A stretch of 64,000 nucleotides of DNA from Nocardioides rubriscoriae. GTDB lineage: Bacteria > Actinomycetota > Actinomycetes > Propionibacteriales > Nocardioidaceae. Of the stretch, positions 16,795 through 25,925 are shown one piece after another. The stretch spans positions 1 to 64,000 of the forward strand of contig NZ_VIYJ01000005.1 of assembly GCF_008087085.1 (NCBI RefSeq). The letters are read 5' to 3'. Under the pieces are notes generated by a model. That model ran no database searches, was not told where the DNA came from, and saw only the letters and a list, made by a program, of their open reading frames with translations. The position numbers and the translations under genes are program-made. Position 1 is the stretch's first letter; each line of letters opens with the position of its first letter.

Positions 16795-16800
16795 ACCCTA
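16795..16800 (-). promoter_or_regulatory. -10 hexamer TAGGGT, leaderless, inside an upstream stop codon
   Basis: TAGGGT on the minus strand, 7 nt before the ATG at 16787. Its first three bases are the TAG stop of the sulfotransferase gene. Confidence 0.6.
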
Positions 16801-17853
16801 CGCACCACCCGCGCGCCGGCGCGCCCGGCGTACCGCGTCCAGCGCGGCGTCGGCGGCCGCCAGGGCGTCGGGCACCACGACGTCGGGGTCGGCCCAGGCG
16901 GCGGGGTCGAGCGGGACCGTCGCGAGCTCGGCGAGGTCGCCGACGACGTCGATGCCGGACGCGCGCACCCAGGCGGTCCACCGCTCGGTCAGCGCACCGA
17001 CCCACGGCTCGTGGCGGGGGTCCAGGCGCACCTTCGCCGAGGTCGTGGCGCTGCGCGGCGAGAGCCCGCGGCTGACGACGACGTCGCGGACCGCGGCGTG
17101 CAGCGGCCCACCGCGCCGCGCGGCCCCGCCCAGCCGCTCGTTGAGGGCGCGCAGGAACTGCGCCTCCGCCAAGCCGACCGAGTCGTTGGTCCGCACCGCC
17201 TCGAGCGGCGCCCACGCCGCGTCGACCCGCGCCACCGCGAGGAAGCGGGTCCACAGCAGCGTCCGGTCCCCGCCCTCGGGCGGCAGCGTGACGAGGTGGA
17301 CCCTCGCCGGGTCGCCGACCGCGCCCGCCCAGCGCCCGAGCACCGTGTCGAGCGCGAAGCCGCGCAGGACCTTGAGCCCACCCGTGCGCGCCCGCTCGAG
17401 GAATTTGGCGAAGGGCTCGGACCCACCGTGCTTGAGGTTCTCGAGCCAGGCCGACACCAGCGCACGACCGAGGTCGCGTGCGGTGTAGACGACGTGCACC
17501 TCGGCCGCGCCGTCGCCGCCGAGCTCACGCACCGCGCGCGCGGCGGCGGCGTCGTCGGCGCGCACGAAGGCCTCGTCGCTGATCCAGGTCGTCCCCGGGT
17601 GGGCCCGGGTCGCCTCGACCAGGCGGTCCCACCGGCCGTCGGTGTAGGCACGACCGCGGTGCAGCCGGATGCCGGTGAGGTCGAGCGCCGCGCGGAACAT
17701 CAAGGTGGCCGGGCCGTCCTCGCTGCTCCCCTGCGGCACCAGGACGCCGTGCGCGAGCAGGGTGTCGTGGTTGCGCTGCATCCGGCTCTGCACGTAGGTC
17801 GTGCCGGACTTGGGTGCGCCGACGTGCAGGACGACCCGCGGCAGCGCTGTCAC
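16798..17853 (-). CDS. Sulfotransferase-like protein 1
   Basis: A 351-residue protein with the N-terminal phosphosulfate-binding loop LHVGAPKSGTTYVQ at residues 8-21, as in PAPS-dependent sulfotransferases. A later VHVVYTARDLGRALVSAW resembles the 3'-phosphate-binding Arg/Ser segment. It probably transfers sulfate to a sugar or other acceptor. GTG at 17853 overlaps the DUF2332 stop as GTGA, giving translational coupling. Two further paralogues are present at 20310-21524 and 26157-27461. The acceptor is unknown and no PAPS synthesis gene is in the window. Confidence 0.8.
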   Translation of the reverse strand: MTALPRVVLHVGAPKSGTTYVQSRMQRNHDTLLAHGVLVPQGSSEDGPATLMFRAALDLTGIRLHRGRAYTDGRWDRLVEATRAHPGTTWISDEAFVRADDAAAARAVRELGGDGAAEVHVVYTARDLGRALVSAWLENLKHGGSEPFAKFLERARTGGLKVLRGFALDTVLGRWAGAVGDPARVHLVTLPPEGGDRTLLWTRFLAVARVDAAWAPLEAVRTNDSVGLAEAQFLRALNERLGGAARRGGPLHAAVRDVVVSRGLSPRSATTSAKVRLDPRHEPWVGALTERWTAWVRASGIDVVGDLAELATVPLDPAAWADPDVVVPDALAAADAALDAVRRARRRAGGA

Positions 17854-18941
17854 CCGGCCGTCCCGTCGACCCAGTCGACCGGCACCCCGTGCCCGCGCGA
17901 GCGCGCCAGGAAGCGGGTCTCGCCGCCGGGCCACGTGCGCAGGACGAGCCAGAACGCGTGGTCGTCGTCGCGCCGGCGCCGGCGCGGCTCGAGGGACAGG
18001 TGGGCCAGGGGCGCCCCGGGCGTGGCCTGCGCGCCGACGTCGTCGAGGCGCGCGAGCACGCGCTCCTGCTCGTCGCGGTCGAGGTACTGCCACATCACGC
18101 TGTGCCACAGGACCGTGACGGTCCCCTCGACCGGCGCGAGGCCGTCGACCAGGTCGCCGGCGCCCTGGGTGCGCACGGTCACCGGGGTCTCGGCCGCGAG
18201 GCGCAGCGCACCGCGCAGGCGTTCGTGTCGCGCGGTCATGTCGGGCCAGACGTACGCCGTCAGCGCGAGCCGGCCCGCGGTCGTGGTGACGTCGACCGGC
18301 CTGACGTCGCTGCCGGTGCGCTCGACCACGGTCGGCCAGACGGCGGGCCGGCCGTCGGTGCCGTCGGTCCAGGGCCCGGGGCCGGTCCACGCACCGTCAA
18401 GACGCACCGGCGACGCCTCGTCACCGTGGACGCGGCCGTGCTCGTCGACGTAGCAGAAGCGGTCGGCGAGCAGGTTGAGCCCGCCCGACGAGCCGATCTC
18501 GACCAGGCGCACCGGCAGCCCGGTAGCGCGCGTGACCTCGAGGAGGCCCGCGGTCAGCGCCGCGGACCGGCCGACCTCGTTGGTCTGCGGTGGCCGGTCC
18601 AGCCACTCGCGCACAGCGTCGGGCTCGTCGGCCACGAGGCCGACGAACGCCGCCCAGCAGCCCTCGGGCTCCCAGGTGCCGCCCACGCTCGGGTAGTAGG
18701 CCGCCAGTGCCCCCGCCCGACGCTCCAGCACCAGCCGGTGCACCGAGCCCGCCAGCCGCAGCGCGAGCCCCGAGGGCCCCGACGCGTCCTCGTACCCGGC
18801 CAGCACCCGTGTGAACGGCGCTGCGGCCCTGCCACCGGCCGCGACGGCGTCGGCCACGCGACCCAGCAGGTCGGCGTACATCGGCGAGCCGAGGGCGGCG
18901 CAGGCCTGCGCCTGGGCACGCAAGGCTGCCTCCAGGTCCAT
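17850..18941 (-). CDS. DUF2332 protein
   Basis: A 363-residue protein of uncharacterised family DUF2332. A central LVEIGSSGGLNLLADRF is like a SAM-binding strand, and YVWPDMTARHERLRGAL is a typical segment of the family; a methyltransferase-like fold is therefore possible. ATG at 18941 is preferred to a GTG three codons upstream because CAGGGT (18949-18954) stands 7 nt before it in the leaderless pattern. It is first in a unit with sulfotransferase 1. Confidence 0.8.
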   Translation of the reverse strand: MDLEAALRAQAQACAALGSPMYADLLGRVADAVAAGGRAAAPFTRVLAGYEDASGPSGLALRLAGSVHRLVLERRAGALAAYYPSVGGTWEPEGCWAAFVGLVADEPDAVREWLDRPPQTNEVGRSAALTAGLLEVTRATGLPVRLVEIGSSGGLNLLADRFCYVDEHGRVHGDEASPVRLDGAWTGPGPWTDGTDGRPAVWPTVVERTGSDVRPVDVTTTAGRLALTAYVWPDMTARHERLRGALRLAAETPVTVRTQGAGDLVDGLAPVEGTVTVLWHSVMWQYLDRDEQERVLARLDDVGAQATPGAPLAHLSLEPRRRRRDDDHAFWLVLRTWPGGETRFLARSRGHGVPVDWVDGTAG

Positions 18942-18972
18942 GGGCCACACCCTGCCAGCAGGACCCTGCCGA

Positions 18973-19026
18973 CCACACGTCGGTCGAGGAGGTTCTGCTG
19001 GCGCGAGCTCCTCGACCGACGTGTGG
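18973..19026. terminator. Large inverted repeat after the acyl-CoA dehydrogenase
   Basis: Two perfect 19-nt arms (18973-18991 and 19008-19026) with a 16-nt loop. It lies 12 bp beyond the stop of the dehydrogenase and 30 bp upstream of the DUF2332 start, so it should isolate the two transcripts. Confidence 0.8.
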
Positions 19027-19038
19027 TGGCGTCAGGCG

Positions 19039-20235
19039 TCAGCCCTTGAGCTTGTAGTCCTTCAGGAGCGAGCGACCGATGATCATCTTCTGGATGTCGG
19101 CGGTGCCCTCACCGATGAGCATGAAGGCGGCCTCGCGGTAGAGGCGCTCGATCTCGTACTCCTTGGAGTAGCCGTAGCCACCGTGGATCCGGAAGGAGTC
19201 CTGGACGACCTCGTTGCAGTACTCGGCGGCGAGGAACTTGGCCATGCCGGCCTCGACGTCGTTGCGCTCGCCCTTGTCCTTGATGCGCGCGGACTTGACC
19301 ATCATCGCGTGGGCGGCCTCGACCTTGGTGGCCATCTCGGCCAGGCGGAACAAGATGGCCTGGTGCTCGGCGATCGGCTTGCCGAAGGTCTCGCGGGTCT
19401 GGGCGTAGGCGATGGCGAGCTCGAAGGCGCGGTTGGCGATGCCGCAGGCGCGGGCCGCGACGTTGACGCGGCCGACCTCGACGCCGTCCATCATCTGGTA
19501 GAAGCCCTTGCCGGGCACCCCGCCCAGGACCTGGTCGGCCGAGACCCGGTGGCCCTCGAGGACCATCTCGGTGGTGTCGACGCCCTTGTAGCCCATCTTG
19601 TCGATCTTGCCCGGGATGGTCAGGCCGGGAGCGGTCTCGCCGAAGCCGGCCTCCTTCTCGAGCAGGAAGGTCGTCATGTTCTTGTAGACGCTGTCGGAGC
19701 CCTCGTCGGACTTGACCAGGCAGGCGACCAGAGTGGAGGAGCCACCGTTGGTCAGCCACATCTTCTGGCCGTCGATGACGTAGTCGTCGCCGTCCTTGAC
19801 GGCCTTGGTCCTGATCGCCGCAACGTCGGAGCCCAGGCCGGGCTCGGACATCGAGAACGCGCCACGGACCTCGCCGGTGGCCATCCGGGGCAGGTATCTC
19901 TTCTTCTGCTCCTCGGTGCCGTGCTGCATGAGCATGTAGGCCACGATGAAGTGGGTGTTGATGACGCCCGAGACGCTCATCCAGCCGCGGGCGATCTCCT
20001 CGACGCACAGCGCGTAGGTGAGCAGCGACTCGCCCAGCCCGTCGTACTCCTCGGGGATCATCAGCCCGAAGATGCCGAGCTCCTTGAGGCCGTCGACGAT
20101 CTCCTGGGGGTACTCGTCGGCGTGCTCGAGCTCCGTGGCGACCGGGAGGATCTTCTCCTCGGTGAACTGACGGACCGCCTTCAGGATCTGGATCTGGTCT
20201 TCGTTCAGGCCTTCGGTCTCGCAGAGGCGACCCAT
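19039..20235 (-). CDS. Acyl-CoA dehydrogenase
   Basis: FAD enzyme for the first step of acyl-CoA beta-oxidation or branched-chain breakdown; 398 residues, full length. Motifs: FSMSEPGLGSD and KMWLTNG (substrate and FAD contacts), RETFGKPIAEHQ, and the C-terminal LYREAAFMLIGEGTADIQ whose Glu is the catalytic base in most short-chain members. ATG at 20235 has AAAGGA upstream. Upstream lies a near-palindrome at 20269-20282 that fits a TetR-type operator, so it is probably induced by its substrate. Confidence 0.9.
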   Translation of the reverse strand: MGRLCETEGLNEDQIQILKAVRQFTEEKILPVATELEHADEYPQEIVDGLKELGIFGLMIPEEYDGLGESLLTYALCVEEIARGWMSVSGVINTHFIVAYMLMQHGTEEQKKRYLPRMATGEVRGAFSMSEPGLGSDVAAIRTKAVKDGDDYVIDGQKMWLTNGGSSTLVACLVKSDEGSDSVYKNMTTFLLEKEAGFGETAPGLTIPGKIDKMGYKGVDTTEMVLEGHRVSADQVLGGVPGKGFYQMMDGVEVGRVNVAARACGIANRAFELAIAYAQTRETFGKPIAEHQAILFRLAEMATKVEAAHAMMVKSARIKDKGERNDVEAGMAKFLAAEYCNEVVQDSFRIHGGYGYSKEYEIERLYREAAFMLIGEGTADIQKMIIGRSLLKDYKLKG

Positions 20236-20268
20236 GATGAGTCCTTTCGAGTGGGGTACGGCGGGCTG

Positions 20269-20282
20269 TTACTGGTCGGTAA
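20269..20282. promoter_or_regulatory. Candidate operator TTACTGGTCGGTAA
   Basis: The outer four bases of each half are perfectly inverted (TTAC/GTAA), with G and C matched further in. It lies 34 bp upstream of the acyl-CoA dehydrogenase ATG, where a TetR-family repressor of acyl-CoA genes would act. The binding protein is unknown. Confidence 0.45.
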
Positions 20283-20309
20283 GTCTGAGGGATACGGTAG
20301 AGCGGCGGA

Positions 20310-21524
20310 TCATCCCGACCGTGCGGGCGGACGGTGAGATACGTCACCGGTGATCGCGATACCGACGACGGTAGCGACCTTCGCGACCGCAGGGGTCACC
20401 CCGTCCGGCAGCGGATGGCGCAGCTCGGCGGGCAGGTCGAGCCCGAGGTCGTCGCACAGCGCCACCGCTCCGGCGTGCAGGGCGACCGCGGCGCGCATCA
20501 CCTCCGCGGGCGGCGGCGCGAGCGCCGTGTCGCCCGGGTCGAGCGGCATCGCCGGGTCGACGGTGGTCGGCAGGTCGGAGGGCTCGCCGACCAGGGTCGC
20601 GACCCTGGCGACCGCCTCGAGCGTGCGGGCGTTGAGGTCGGCGGCGAACGCCGCGGTCGCCTCGTCGAGCCGAGGACGGGTCTGCTCACCGCGCAGCGGC
20701 AGCAGGTGGTCGTGGGTGAGCCGGCGCACGACCTTGCGGTAGGACCGCGGCGCGGCACGGTAGACGTCGGCGGCGTTGACCAGGCGCATCAGCTCGCAGG
20801 ACCCGTAGCCGAGCTGCGGGTTGTCGAACGCGGCGGGCTCGGTCAGCGCGGCATCGAGGTCGAGGAGCGCGCAGAACCTCTCCCACAGCAGCGTCCGCGG
20901 GACGCCGGGACCACGGGGCACCGTGATGGCCCTCAGCGAGCCCGGGGTCGTGACGCCCGACCAGACCTCGAGCATCCGCGGCACGTCCTGGGTACGACGG
21001 AACGCCTTCGCCCCCGGTTGCCGGGGGCGCTCGCGGGCCGTGCGCGCCTGCCGGGCGAACTGCGGCCACGACAGCTGCGCACCGTTGCGGGTCAGGCTCT
21101 GCCACTGCGAGGGCAGCGCCGGGCCGGCGTCACGGACCGTCAGCACCACCTGCAGGTCGAGACCCTCGGCGCTGTGGCGCACGAGGTCGGCGCCGTGCGG
21201 CTCGGCGAAGCTCAGGAACTCCATCGACACCACCACGCCGCGGGAGGCGCCGGCCGCCGCGCGGCGCCGTGCCTCGTCGAGCAGCTCCTGCCACAGCGGG
21301 GCGTCCGCGAGGGTGCCGACCGGGCGCCGGGACGACCCCACCGCCGCGCCACCGACCCCCATCAGCTGGCGGGTCGCCTGGACGACGCGGCGCTGGTCGG
21401 GGACCCACCACCCGGCGTCCTGGAGCATCCGGCGGTGGTCGTGCACCAGGTTCTGGACGTAGGTCGTCCCCGTCTTCATCGCGCCGACGTGCAACAGCAG
21501 CTGGGGCCGCGCCTTCGTGTCCAT
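20310..21524 (-). CDS. Sulfotransferase-like protein 2
   Basis: A 404-residue paralogue of the two other sulfotransferase-like proteins. LLLHVGAMKTGTTYVQ at residues 9-24 is the phosphosulfate loop, here with Met-Lys-Thr instead of Pro-Lys-Ser; VVLTVRDAGPALPSQW is the second cofactor segment. ATG at 21524 (MDTKARPQ) is the first start inside the family region; upstream sequence in the same frame belongs to the intergenic space and the opposite gene. It is divergent from the EEP gene at 21588, 63 bp apart. Confidence 0.78.
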   Translation of the reverse strand: MDTKARPQLLLHVGAMKTGTTYVQNLVHDHRRMLQDAGWWVPDQRRVVQATRQLMGVGGAAVGSSRRPVGTLADAPLWQELLDEARRRAAAGASRGVVVSMEFLSFAEPHGADLVRHSAEGLDLQVVLTVRDAGPALPSQWQSLTRNGAQLSWPQFARQARTARERPRQPGAKAFRRTQDVPRMLEVWSGVTTPGSLRAITVPRGPGVPRTLLWERFCALLDLDAALTEPAAFDNPQLGYGSCELMRLVNAADVYRAAPRSYRKVVRRLTHDHLLPLRGEQTRPRLDEATAAFAADLNARTLEAVARVATLVGEPSDLPTTVDPAMPLDPGDTALAPPPAEVMRAAVALHAGAVALCDDLGLDLPAELRHPLPDGVTPAVAKVATVVGIAITGDVSHRPPARSG

Positions 21525-21575
21525 CGGCGTCCACTCAACCACGTCGTGCGCCGTACCGGCACGGCTGGTTGGCCT

Positions 21576-21581
21576 TACCCT
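21576..21581 (+). promoter_or_regulatory. -10 hexamer TACCCT, leaderless
   Basis: TACCCT is 6 nt before the GTG at 21588; no ribosome site is present. Confidence 0.6.
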
Positions 21582-21587
21582 GACGAG

Positions 21588-22619
21588 GTGGACGGCCCCG
21601 GAGCACAGGAGCGACCCCACGCGGTCACGGCGACGACGGGGGTCCTGGTGGCCCTGCTGATCCTGGTCGTCGTGGTGCTGGCGGTGATGGGTGACGTCTC
21701 GGGCTCCCCGTCGGCGGGCCTTCAGCCCACCGGCGTCCCGCCGGGCACGACTCCCCCGGCGGTCCCCGACCAGCAGCCGCCGATCGCGCCCGCCCCGGCG
21801 GCCGGCGGGGGTCAGGCCCCCGCACCCGGACCCGGGTCGACCCCGGTGTGCGTGTCCGACCAGGACGAGGCCCGCCTGCGGGTCCTGGTCTTCAACATCA
21901 AGGCCGGGCAGCTGGCCGGCGGCATGGCACCGATCGCCCGGCTCGTCGCGTCGTCGGGGGCCGACGTCGCGCTGCTGCAGGAGGTGGACCGGGGCACCGC
22001 ACGCACGGGTCGCGTCGACCAGCCGAGCGTCCTGGGCGACCAGCTGCAGATGGCCTGGGGCTTCGGTCGCAACATCGGGCTCGCCGGCGGGTCCTACGGC
22101 ACCGCGATCCTGTCGCGCTACCCGCTGAAGGACCTGACCAACGTCGCCCTGCCCAACATCGCGGGGCAGGAGCAGCGCGGCCTGCTCCACGCGACGATCG
22201 TGGTCGACGGCATCCCGGTCAGCCTCTACAACACCCACCTCGAGGCCGGTCGGGTGCCCGGGCTGCGCCAGGCACAGGTGCGCCGGATCACCGCGATCGT
22301 CAGGGCCGACCCGAGAGCCGTGATCCTGGGTGGCGACTTCAACGCCGGCCCGACGACGCCCGAGATCGGCACCGTCCGCTCCGTGCTGACCGACACCTGG
22401 GCCGAGGTGGGGTCCGGCCCGGGCGACACCGTGCCCGCAGGTGCTCCACGCAACCGGATCGACTACGCGTTCCACAGCTCGGGCACGGTCGTCGCGGTCA
22501 GCTCGACGGTGCTGCAGGCCCGTCTGTCGGACCACCGGGCGGTGCTGTCGGACTACGTCCTGCGAAGCGACGCGACGAGGACCTGCGTCGACCTCCCGCC
22601 GCCGCTGACGACGCCCTGA
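21588..22619 (+). CDS. Membrane-anchored endonuclease/exonuclease/phosphatase (EEP) protein
   Basis: A 343-residue protein with one N-terminal membrane segment (about residues 17-35), a Pro-rich linker (40-85) and an EEP domain. Catalytic residues visible: Asn in VFNIKAG (103), Glu in LLQEVD (132), His in YNTHLE (217), Asp/Asn in GGDFNAG (250/252) and Asp-His in LSDHRAVL (315/316). The domain should face outside the cell and hydrolyse a phosphodiester: nucleic acid, lipid head group or sugar phosphate cannot be told apart. Start GTG chosen by the leaderless element. Its last 122 bp overlap the convergent YfhO-like gene. Confidence 0.85.
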   Translation: MDGPGAQERPHAVTATTGVLVALLILVVVVLAVMGDVSGSPSAGLQPTGVPPGTTPPAVPDQQPPIAPAPAAGGGQAPAPGPGSTPVCVSDQDEARLRVLVFNIKAGQLAGGMAPIARLVASSGADVALLQEVDRGTARTGRVDQPSVLGDQLQMAWGFGRNIGLAGGSYGTAILSRYPLKDLTNVALPNIAGQEQRGLLHATIVVDGIPVSLYNTHLEAGRVPGLRQAQVRRITAIVRADPRAVILGGDFNAGPTTPEIGTVRSVLTDTWAEVGSGPGDTVPAGAPRNRIDYAFHSSGTVVAVSSTVLQARLSDHRAVLSDYVLRSDATRTCVDLPPPLTTP

Positions 22620-24861
22620 CCGGGTCCGGACCGCCGCCCTCCTCGTCGTCGTCGCTGCGACCACGCAGGAGGTGCAGGGCACCCAGCGCGAGAGCCCCGA
22701 GGAGCCCCAGCACCAGCAGCCCCCCGCCGGCCTTCGAGCCGGGGGTGGCGTAGGACAGCTCGAGCACACCGGACCTGCCCCGGGGCAGCTCCATGCTGAG
22801 GAGCCCGGTCTGGGTGCGGCGTACGGGGATCTCGCGACCGTCGAGCCGGGCCGACCAGCCCTCCCAGCCGAGCATGGCGAACACGACCGTGCCTCCGGAG
22901 CCCGTGCTGGTGAAGTCGACCCGCTCGGCGGTCAGGCCGGTGGTCTCGGCCGAGGCGACCTCGGCGGAGCCGGGCACCACGCTGAGCCGTGAGTCGGGCC
23001 AGGGCAGCTCCGCGTCGCGGGTGTAGACCAGGACGTCGGCGTTTTCGACCGCGGTGGTCCAGCCCGCGGGCGGCACGATGCCCTGGGCCAGGCGCGGCTG
23101 GACGACGACGGTCTGCAGCTTCATCTGGTCGGCCAGCGACGGCAGGCCGTTGTTGCGGGCGGGCCACACCTGCTGGTAGCCGCAGCGACGGCTCAGCCCG
23201 TCGTACTCCATGCAGAAGCGGTTGCCGAAGTCGCGCAGGCCCAGGCCGGTGTAGTTGTTGACCGCCTCGACGCCGGCGACCTGGTACATCGAGCCGGGCA
23301 GGTAGAACTGCCACAGCCGCTCGAGCTCGTCGACGCGTCCGGCGTTCTGCAGCGGCTTGAGGTCGGCGAACTGCATCACCCGGCCCTCGTAGCCGGCGAA
23401 CTGCGACTGCAGGGCCGACACGTCGCTGGGGACGTGCCACACCCTCGAGCTCTGGTTCTCGCCGAAGGAGACGTTCTGCAGGCCCAGCGTGGCGCCCGTG
23501 CCCGCGACCAGGACCAGCGCCAGCACGGTCATCGAGGCCCGGCGCGCCAGGTGCAGCGCGAGCACCACCGCGGTCCCTCCCCCCACGAGCGCGAGACCCC
23601 CGACGAGACGCACGAGCGACTCGGGGTTCTGGGCCCAGGTGAGGAAACCGGTGAACAGCACCAGCGCACCGCTGGCGAGGAGGCGACGGCGCGCGTGGGT
23701 GCGCTCGAGCCCCTGGCTGAGCACGACGGCCAGGCCCAGGAGCAGCCCGAGCCAGCCGTACTCGATCAGGCGCAACGGCCAACGGAACAGCCACACCTTG
23801 GAGGGGCCGATGGTCGCCAGGAGGTAGCCGCCCGTGACCACGCCGATCGCTGCGAGCTCACGGGCCCGGCGCCGCAGGACACCCCAGCGCAGCCACGGCA
23901 GCAACGGCAGCACGAACCAGGCCAGGTAGGTGGCCGGCACCTTCATCGGCCCGGTGATCGCCGCCACGCCCGGCACGTAGCCCGGCGAGGACAGCCCGAA
24001 CAGGTCGCCGAGCTCGGGGCGCATCTTGCCGCTGTTGAAGATGAAGTCGCCGCTGGAGCGCACGGCGAGGTCGGAGTTGGCCAGCAGCGGCAGGAAGACC
24101 AGCGGGACCACGGCCCCGATGCACAGGCCGGTCAGCACCAGGCGGCGTACGTCGACGCGCGAGCGGCTCAGCACGCCCTCGACCACCAGCGCGAACCCGA
24201 CGACGACGACCGCCAGCGTGCCGTAGGGGTTGCCGGCCGTGACGGCGAGCGCGCCGACCACGAAGGCCCACAGCGGGTTGGAGGCCCCACGCAGCACGCG
24301 ACGCAGCATCAGCCACACCCACGGCGTGTAGGCGAGCGCCATCAGTCCCGACGGCCACGACCCGGCGTCCCAGTAGAGGGTGAAGCCGGAGAACGGCAGG
24401 GCGGTGGCCACGACCGCGGCGGCCCACGGCTCGGCGGCGTACTCGCGGGCCAGGGCGTAGGTCCCGAGGGCGAGGGCCACCATCAGGGTCAGCTTGACCA
24501 GCATGGTGGCGACCAGCAGGTCGGGAGCCATCGACACGAACAGCCAGACCACGACGTTGAGCGGGTTGTAGACACCGTGCAGGCCCTCGGCCGCGTAGTT
24601 GCCGCCCTGCCAGGCGTCGGGGTCGAGCACCGGCGGGTAGGCGCCGTCGCGGACCATCTGGCCCAGGTGGTACCAGGTGGGCGCGAACTGCGCGGCGGTG
24701 TCACCGCGTTGGTAGAACTGGTGGTGCAGCACGAAGGGCACCAGGCCGTAGAGCGCCGTCACCCCCGCCACCAGTGCGGGCCAGCGCCACGACGCGCGCT
24801 CGACGGGGGCCTCGGCGCGCCGGGGGGCGGCCGCGCGGGCCTCGGGGACGGTCGTGGTCAC
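22498..24861 (-). CDS. YfhO-like multi-pass membrane protein, probable glycosyltransferase
   Basis: A 787-residue protein with about a dozen membrane segments over the first 450 residues, an extracytoplasmic stretch (about 465-700) and a final membrane helix near 725. FYQRGDTAAQFAPTWY after the first helix and EGLHGVYNPLNVVVW fit the YfhO/GT-C type that uses polyprenyl-phosphate sugars to glycosylate envelope polymers. GTG at 24861 overlaps the GtrB-like stop as GTGA. The last ~40 codons, Ser/Arg/Pro-rich, overlap the convergent EEP gene, which is unusual; the stop is nevertheless the first in frame. Confidence 0.8.
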   Translation of the reverse strand: MTTTVPEARAAAPRRAEAPVERASWRWPALVAGVTALYGLVPFVLHHQFYQRGDTAAQFAPTWYHLGQMVRDGAYPPVLDPDAWQGGNYAAEGLHGVYNPLNVVVWLFVSMAPDLLVATMLVKLTLMVALALGTYALAREYAAEPWAAAVVATALPFSGFTLYWDAGSWPSGLMALAYTPWVWLMLRRVLRGASNPLWAFVVGALAVTAGNPYGTLAVVVVGFALVVEGVLSRSRVDVRRLVLTGLCIGAVVPLVFLPLLANSDLAVRSSGDFIFNSGKMRPELGDLFGLSSPGYVPGVAAITGPMKVPATYLAWFVLPLLPWLRWGVLRRRARELAAIGVVTGGYLLATIGPSKVWLFRWPLRLIEYGWLGLLLGLAVVLSQGLERTHARRRLLASGALVLFTGFLTWAQNPESLVRLVGGLALVGGGTAVVLALHLARRASMTVLALVLVAGTGATLGLQNVSFGENQSSRVWHVPSDVSALQSQFAGYEGRVMQFADLKPLQNAGRVDELERLWQFYLPGSMYQVAGVEAVNNYTGLGLRDFGNRFCMEYDGLSRRCGYQQVWPARNNGLPSLADQMKLQTVVVQPRLAQGIVPPAGWTTAVENADVLVYTRDAELPWPDSRLSVVPGSAEVASAETTGLTAERVDFTSTGSGGTVVFAMLGWEGWSARLDGREIPVRRTQTGLLSMELPRGRSGVLELSYATPGSKAGGGLLVLGLLGALALGALHLLRGRSDDDEEGGGPDPVRASSAAAGGRRRSSSRRFAGRSPTAPPGGPTDGPAAPSS

Positions 24862-25925
24862 GCGTGGTCCTTGCGCTCGGCGCCGGCCGGCGCGTGGAGC
24901 AGGTCGCGCGGCAGCCGCGAGACCTGGCCGATCGGCAACGTCACCGGCGTCGCCGCCGGGCCCGCGCTGCTCTCGCGCAGCAGGAAGAGCGGACGCCGCT
25001 TGGTCTCGGCGTAGATCCGGCCGAGGTACTCGCCGATCACGCCGAGCAGGATCATCTGCAGGCCGCCGAACCCCGTGATCGCGCAGATCAACGTGACGTA
25101 GCCCGGGGAGTCGACGCCCCCGACCGCGGCCTGGACGAGCACCGTCAGGGCGTAGCCGAACGCGACCACGGTGACGAGGATGCCGATCCACAGCGAGATC
25201 CGCAGCGGGCGGTAGTTGAACGACACCACGCCGTCGATGCCGTAGTTGAACAGCGCGCGCATGCTCCACTTGGTGGCGCCCGCCTCGCGCGAGACGTTCT
25301 CGTAGTCGATGATCGCCGTCGGGAACCCGATCCAGGCAAACAGGCCCTTGGAGAACCGGTTGGTCTCGCCGAGGGTCAGCAGGGCGTCGACGGCGGGGCG
25401 GCTGAGCACGCGGAAGTCGCCGACGCCGTCCTCGAGCTCGATCTCGATCATCCGGTTGATGAGCTTGTAGTAGAGGCGCGACAACGCGGTGCGGACGACG
25501 GGGTCGTCGGTGCGGGTGCGGCGGGCGATCACCTGGTGGTAGCCCTCGTCGAGCTTGGGCATCATCTCGGCCAGCAGGTGGGGCGGGTGCTGCAGGTCGG
25601 CGTCGAGGATGGCGACCCGGTCGCCGTCGGCCCAGCTGAGACCGGCCAGCATGGCCGACTCCTTGCCGAAGTTGCGGCTCAGCGACAGGTAGCGGAACCG
25701 CGGGTCGCCCGCGGAGATCTCGCGCAGCATCTCGAGGGTGCGGTCGCGGCTGCCGTCGTCGACCAGGATCACCTCCCAGGTCGTGCCGAGGTCGGCGAGC
25801 TCGGCCCGCAGCACCTCGACCAGGCGGGGCAGCGACTCCTCCTCGTTGAAGCAGGGGACCACGACCGACAGCTGAGGCACGACGCCCGCCCACGACCGCT
25901 GGGAGCCTGGTTCAGGCGTCGTCAC
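24858..25925 (-). CDS. GtrB/DPM1-like polyprenyl-phosphate glycosyltransferase
   Basis: Transfers a sugar from a nucleotide donor to polyprenyl phosphate at the inner membrane face. The 355-residue protein has the GT2 domain at 18-240 (LSVVVPCFNEEESLP, VILVDDGSRDRT, the DxD in AILDADLQHPP) and two C-terminal membrane helices near 246-270 and 282-308. GTG at 25925 overlaps the preceding small gene by 14 bp. It is coupled by GTGA to the YfhO-like gene, which probably uses its product on the outer face. Confidence 0.88.
   Translation of the reverse strand: MTTPEPGSQRSWAGVVPQLSVVVPCFNEEESLPRLVEVLRAELADLGTTWEVILVDDGSRDRTLEMLREISAGDPRFRYLSLSRNFGKESAMLAGLSWADGDRVAILDADLQHPPHLLAEMMPKLDEGYHQVIARRTRTDDPVVRTALSRLYYKLINRMIEIELEDGVGDFRVLSRPAVDALLTLGETNRFSKGLFAWIGFPTAIIDYENVSREAGATKWSMRALFNYGIDGVVSFNYRPLRISLWIGILVTVVAFGYALTVLVQAAVGGVDSPGYVTLICAITGFGGLQMILLGVIGEYLGRIYAETKRRPLFLLRESSAGPAATPVTLPIGQVSRLPRDLLHAPAGAERKDHA

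Noticed and set aside
24862..25893. Upstream extension of the YfhO-like frame
   Set aside because: It is the shadow frame of the GtrB-like gene; the GTG at 24861 with GTGA overlap is the better start.
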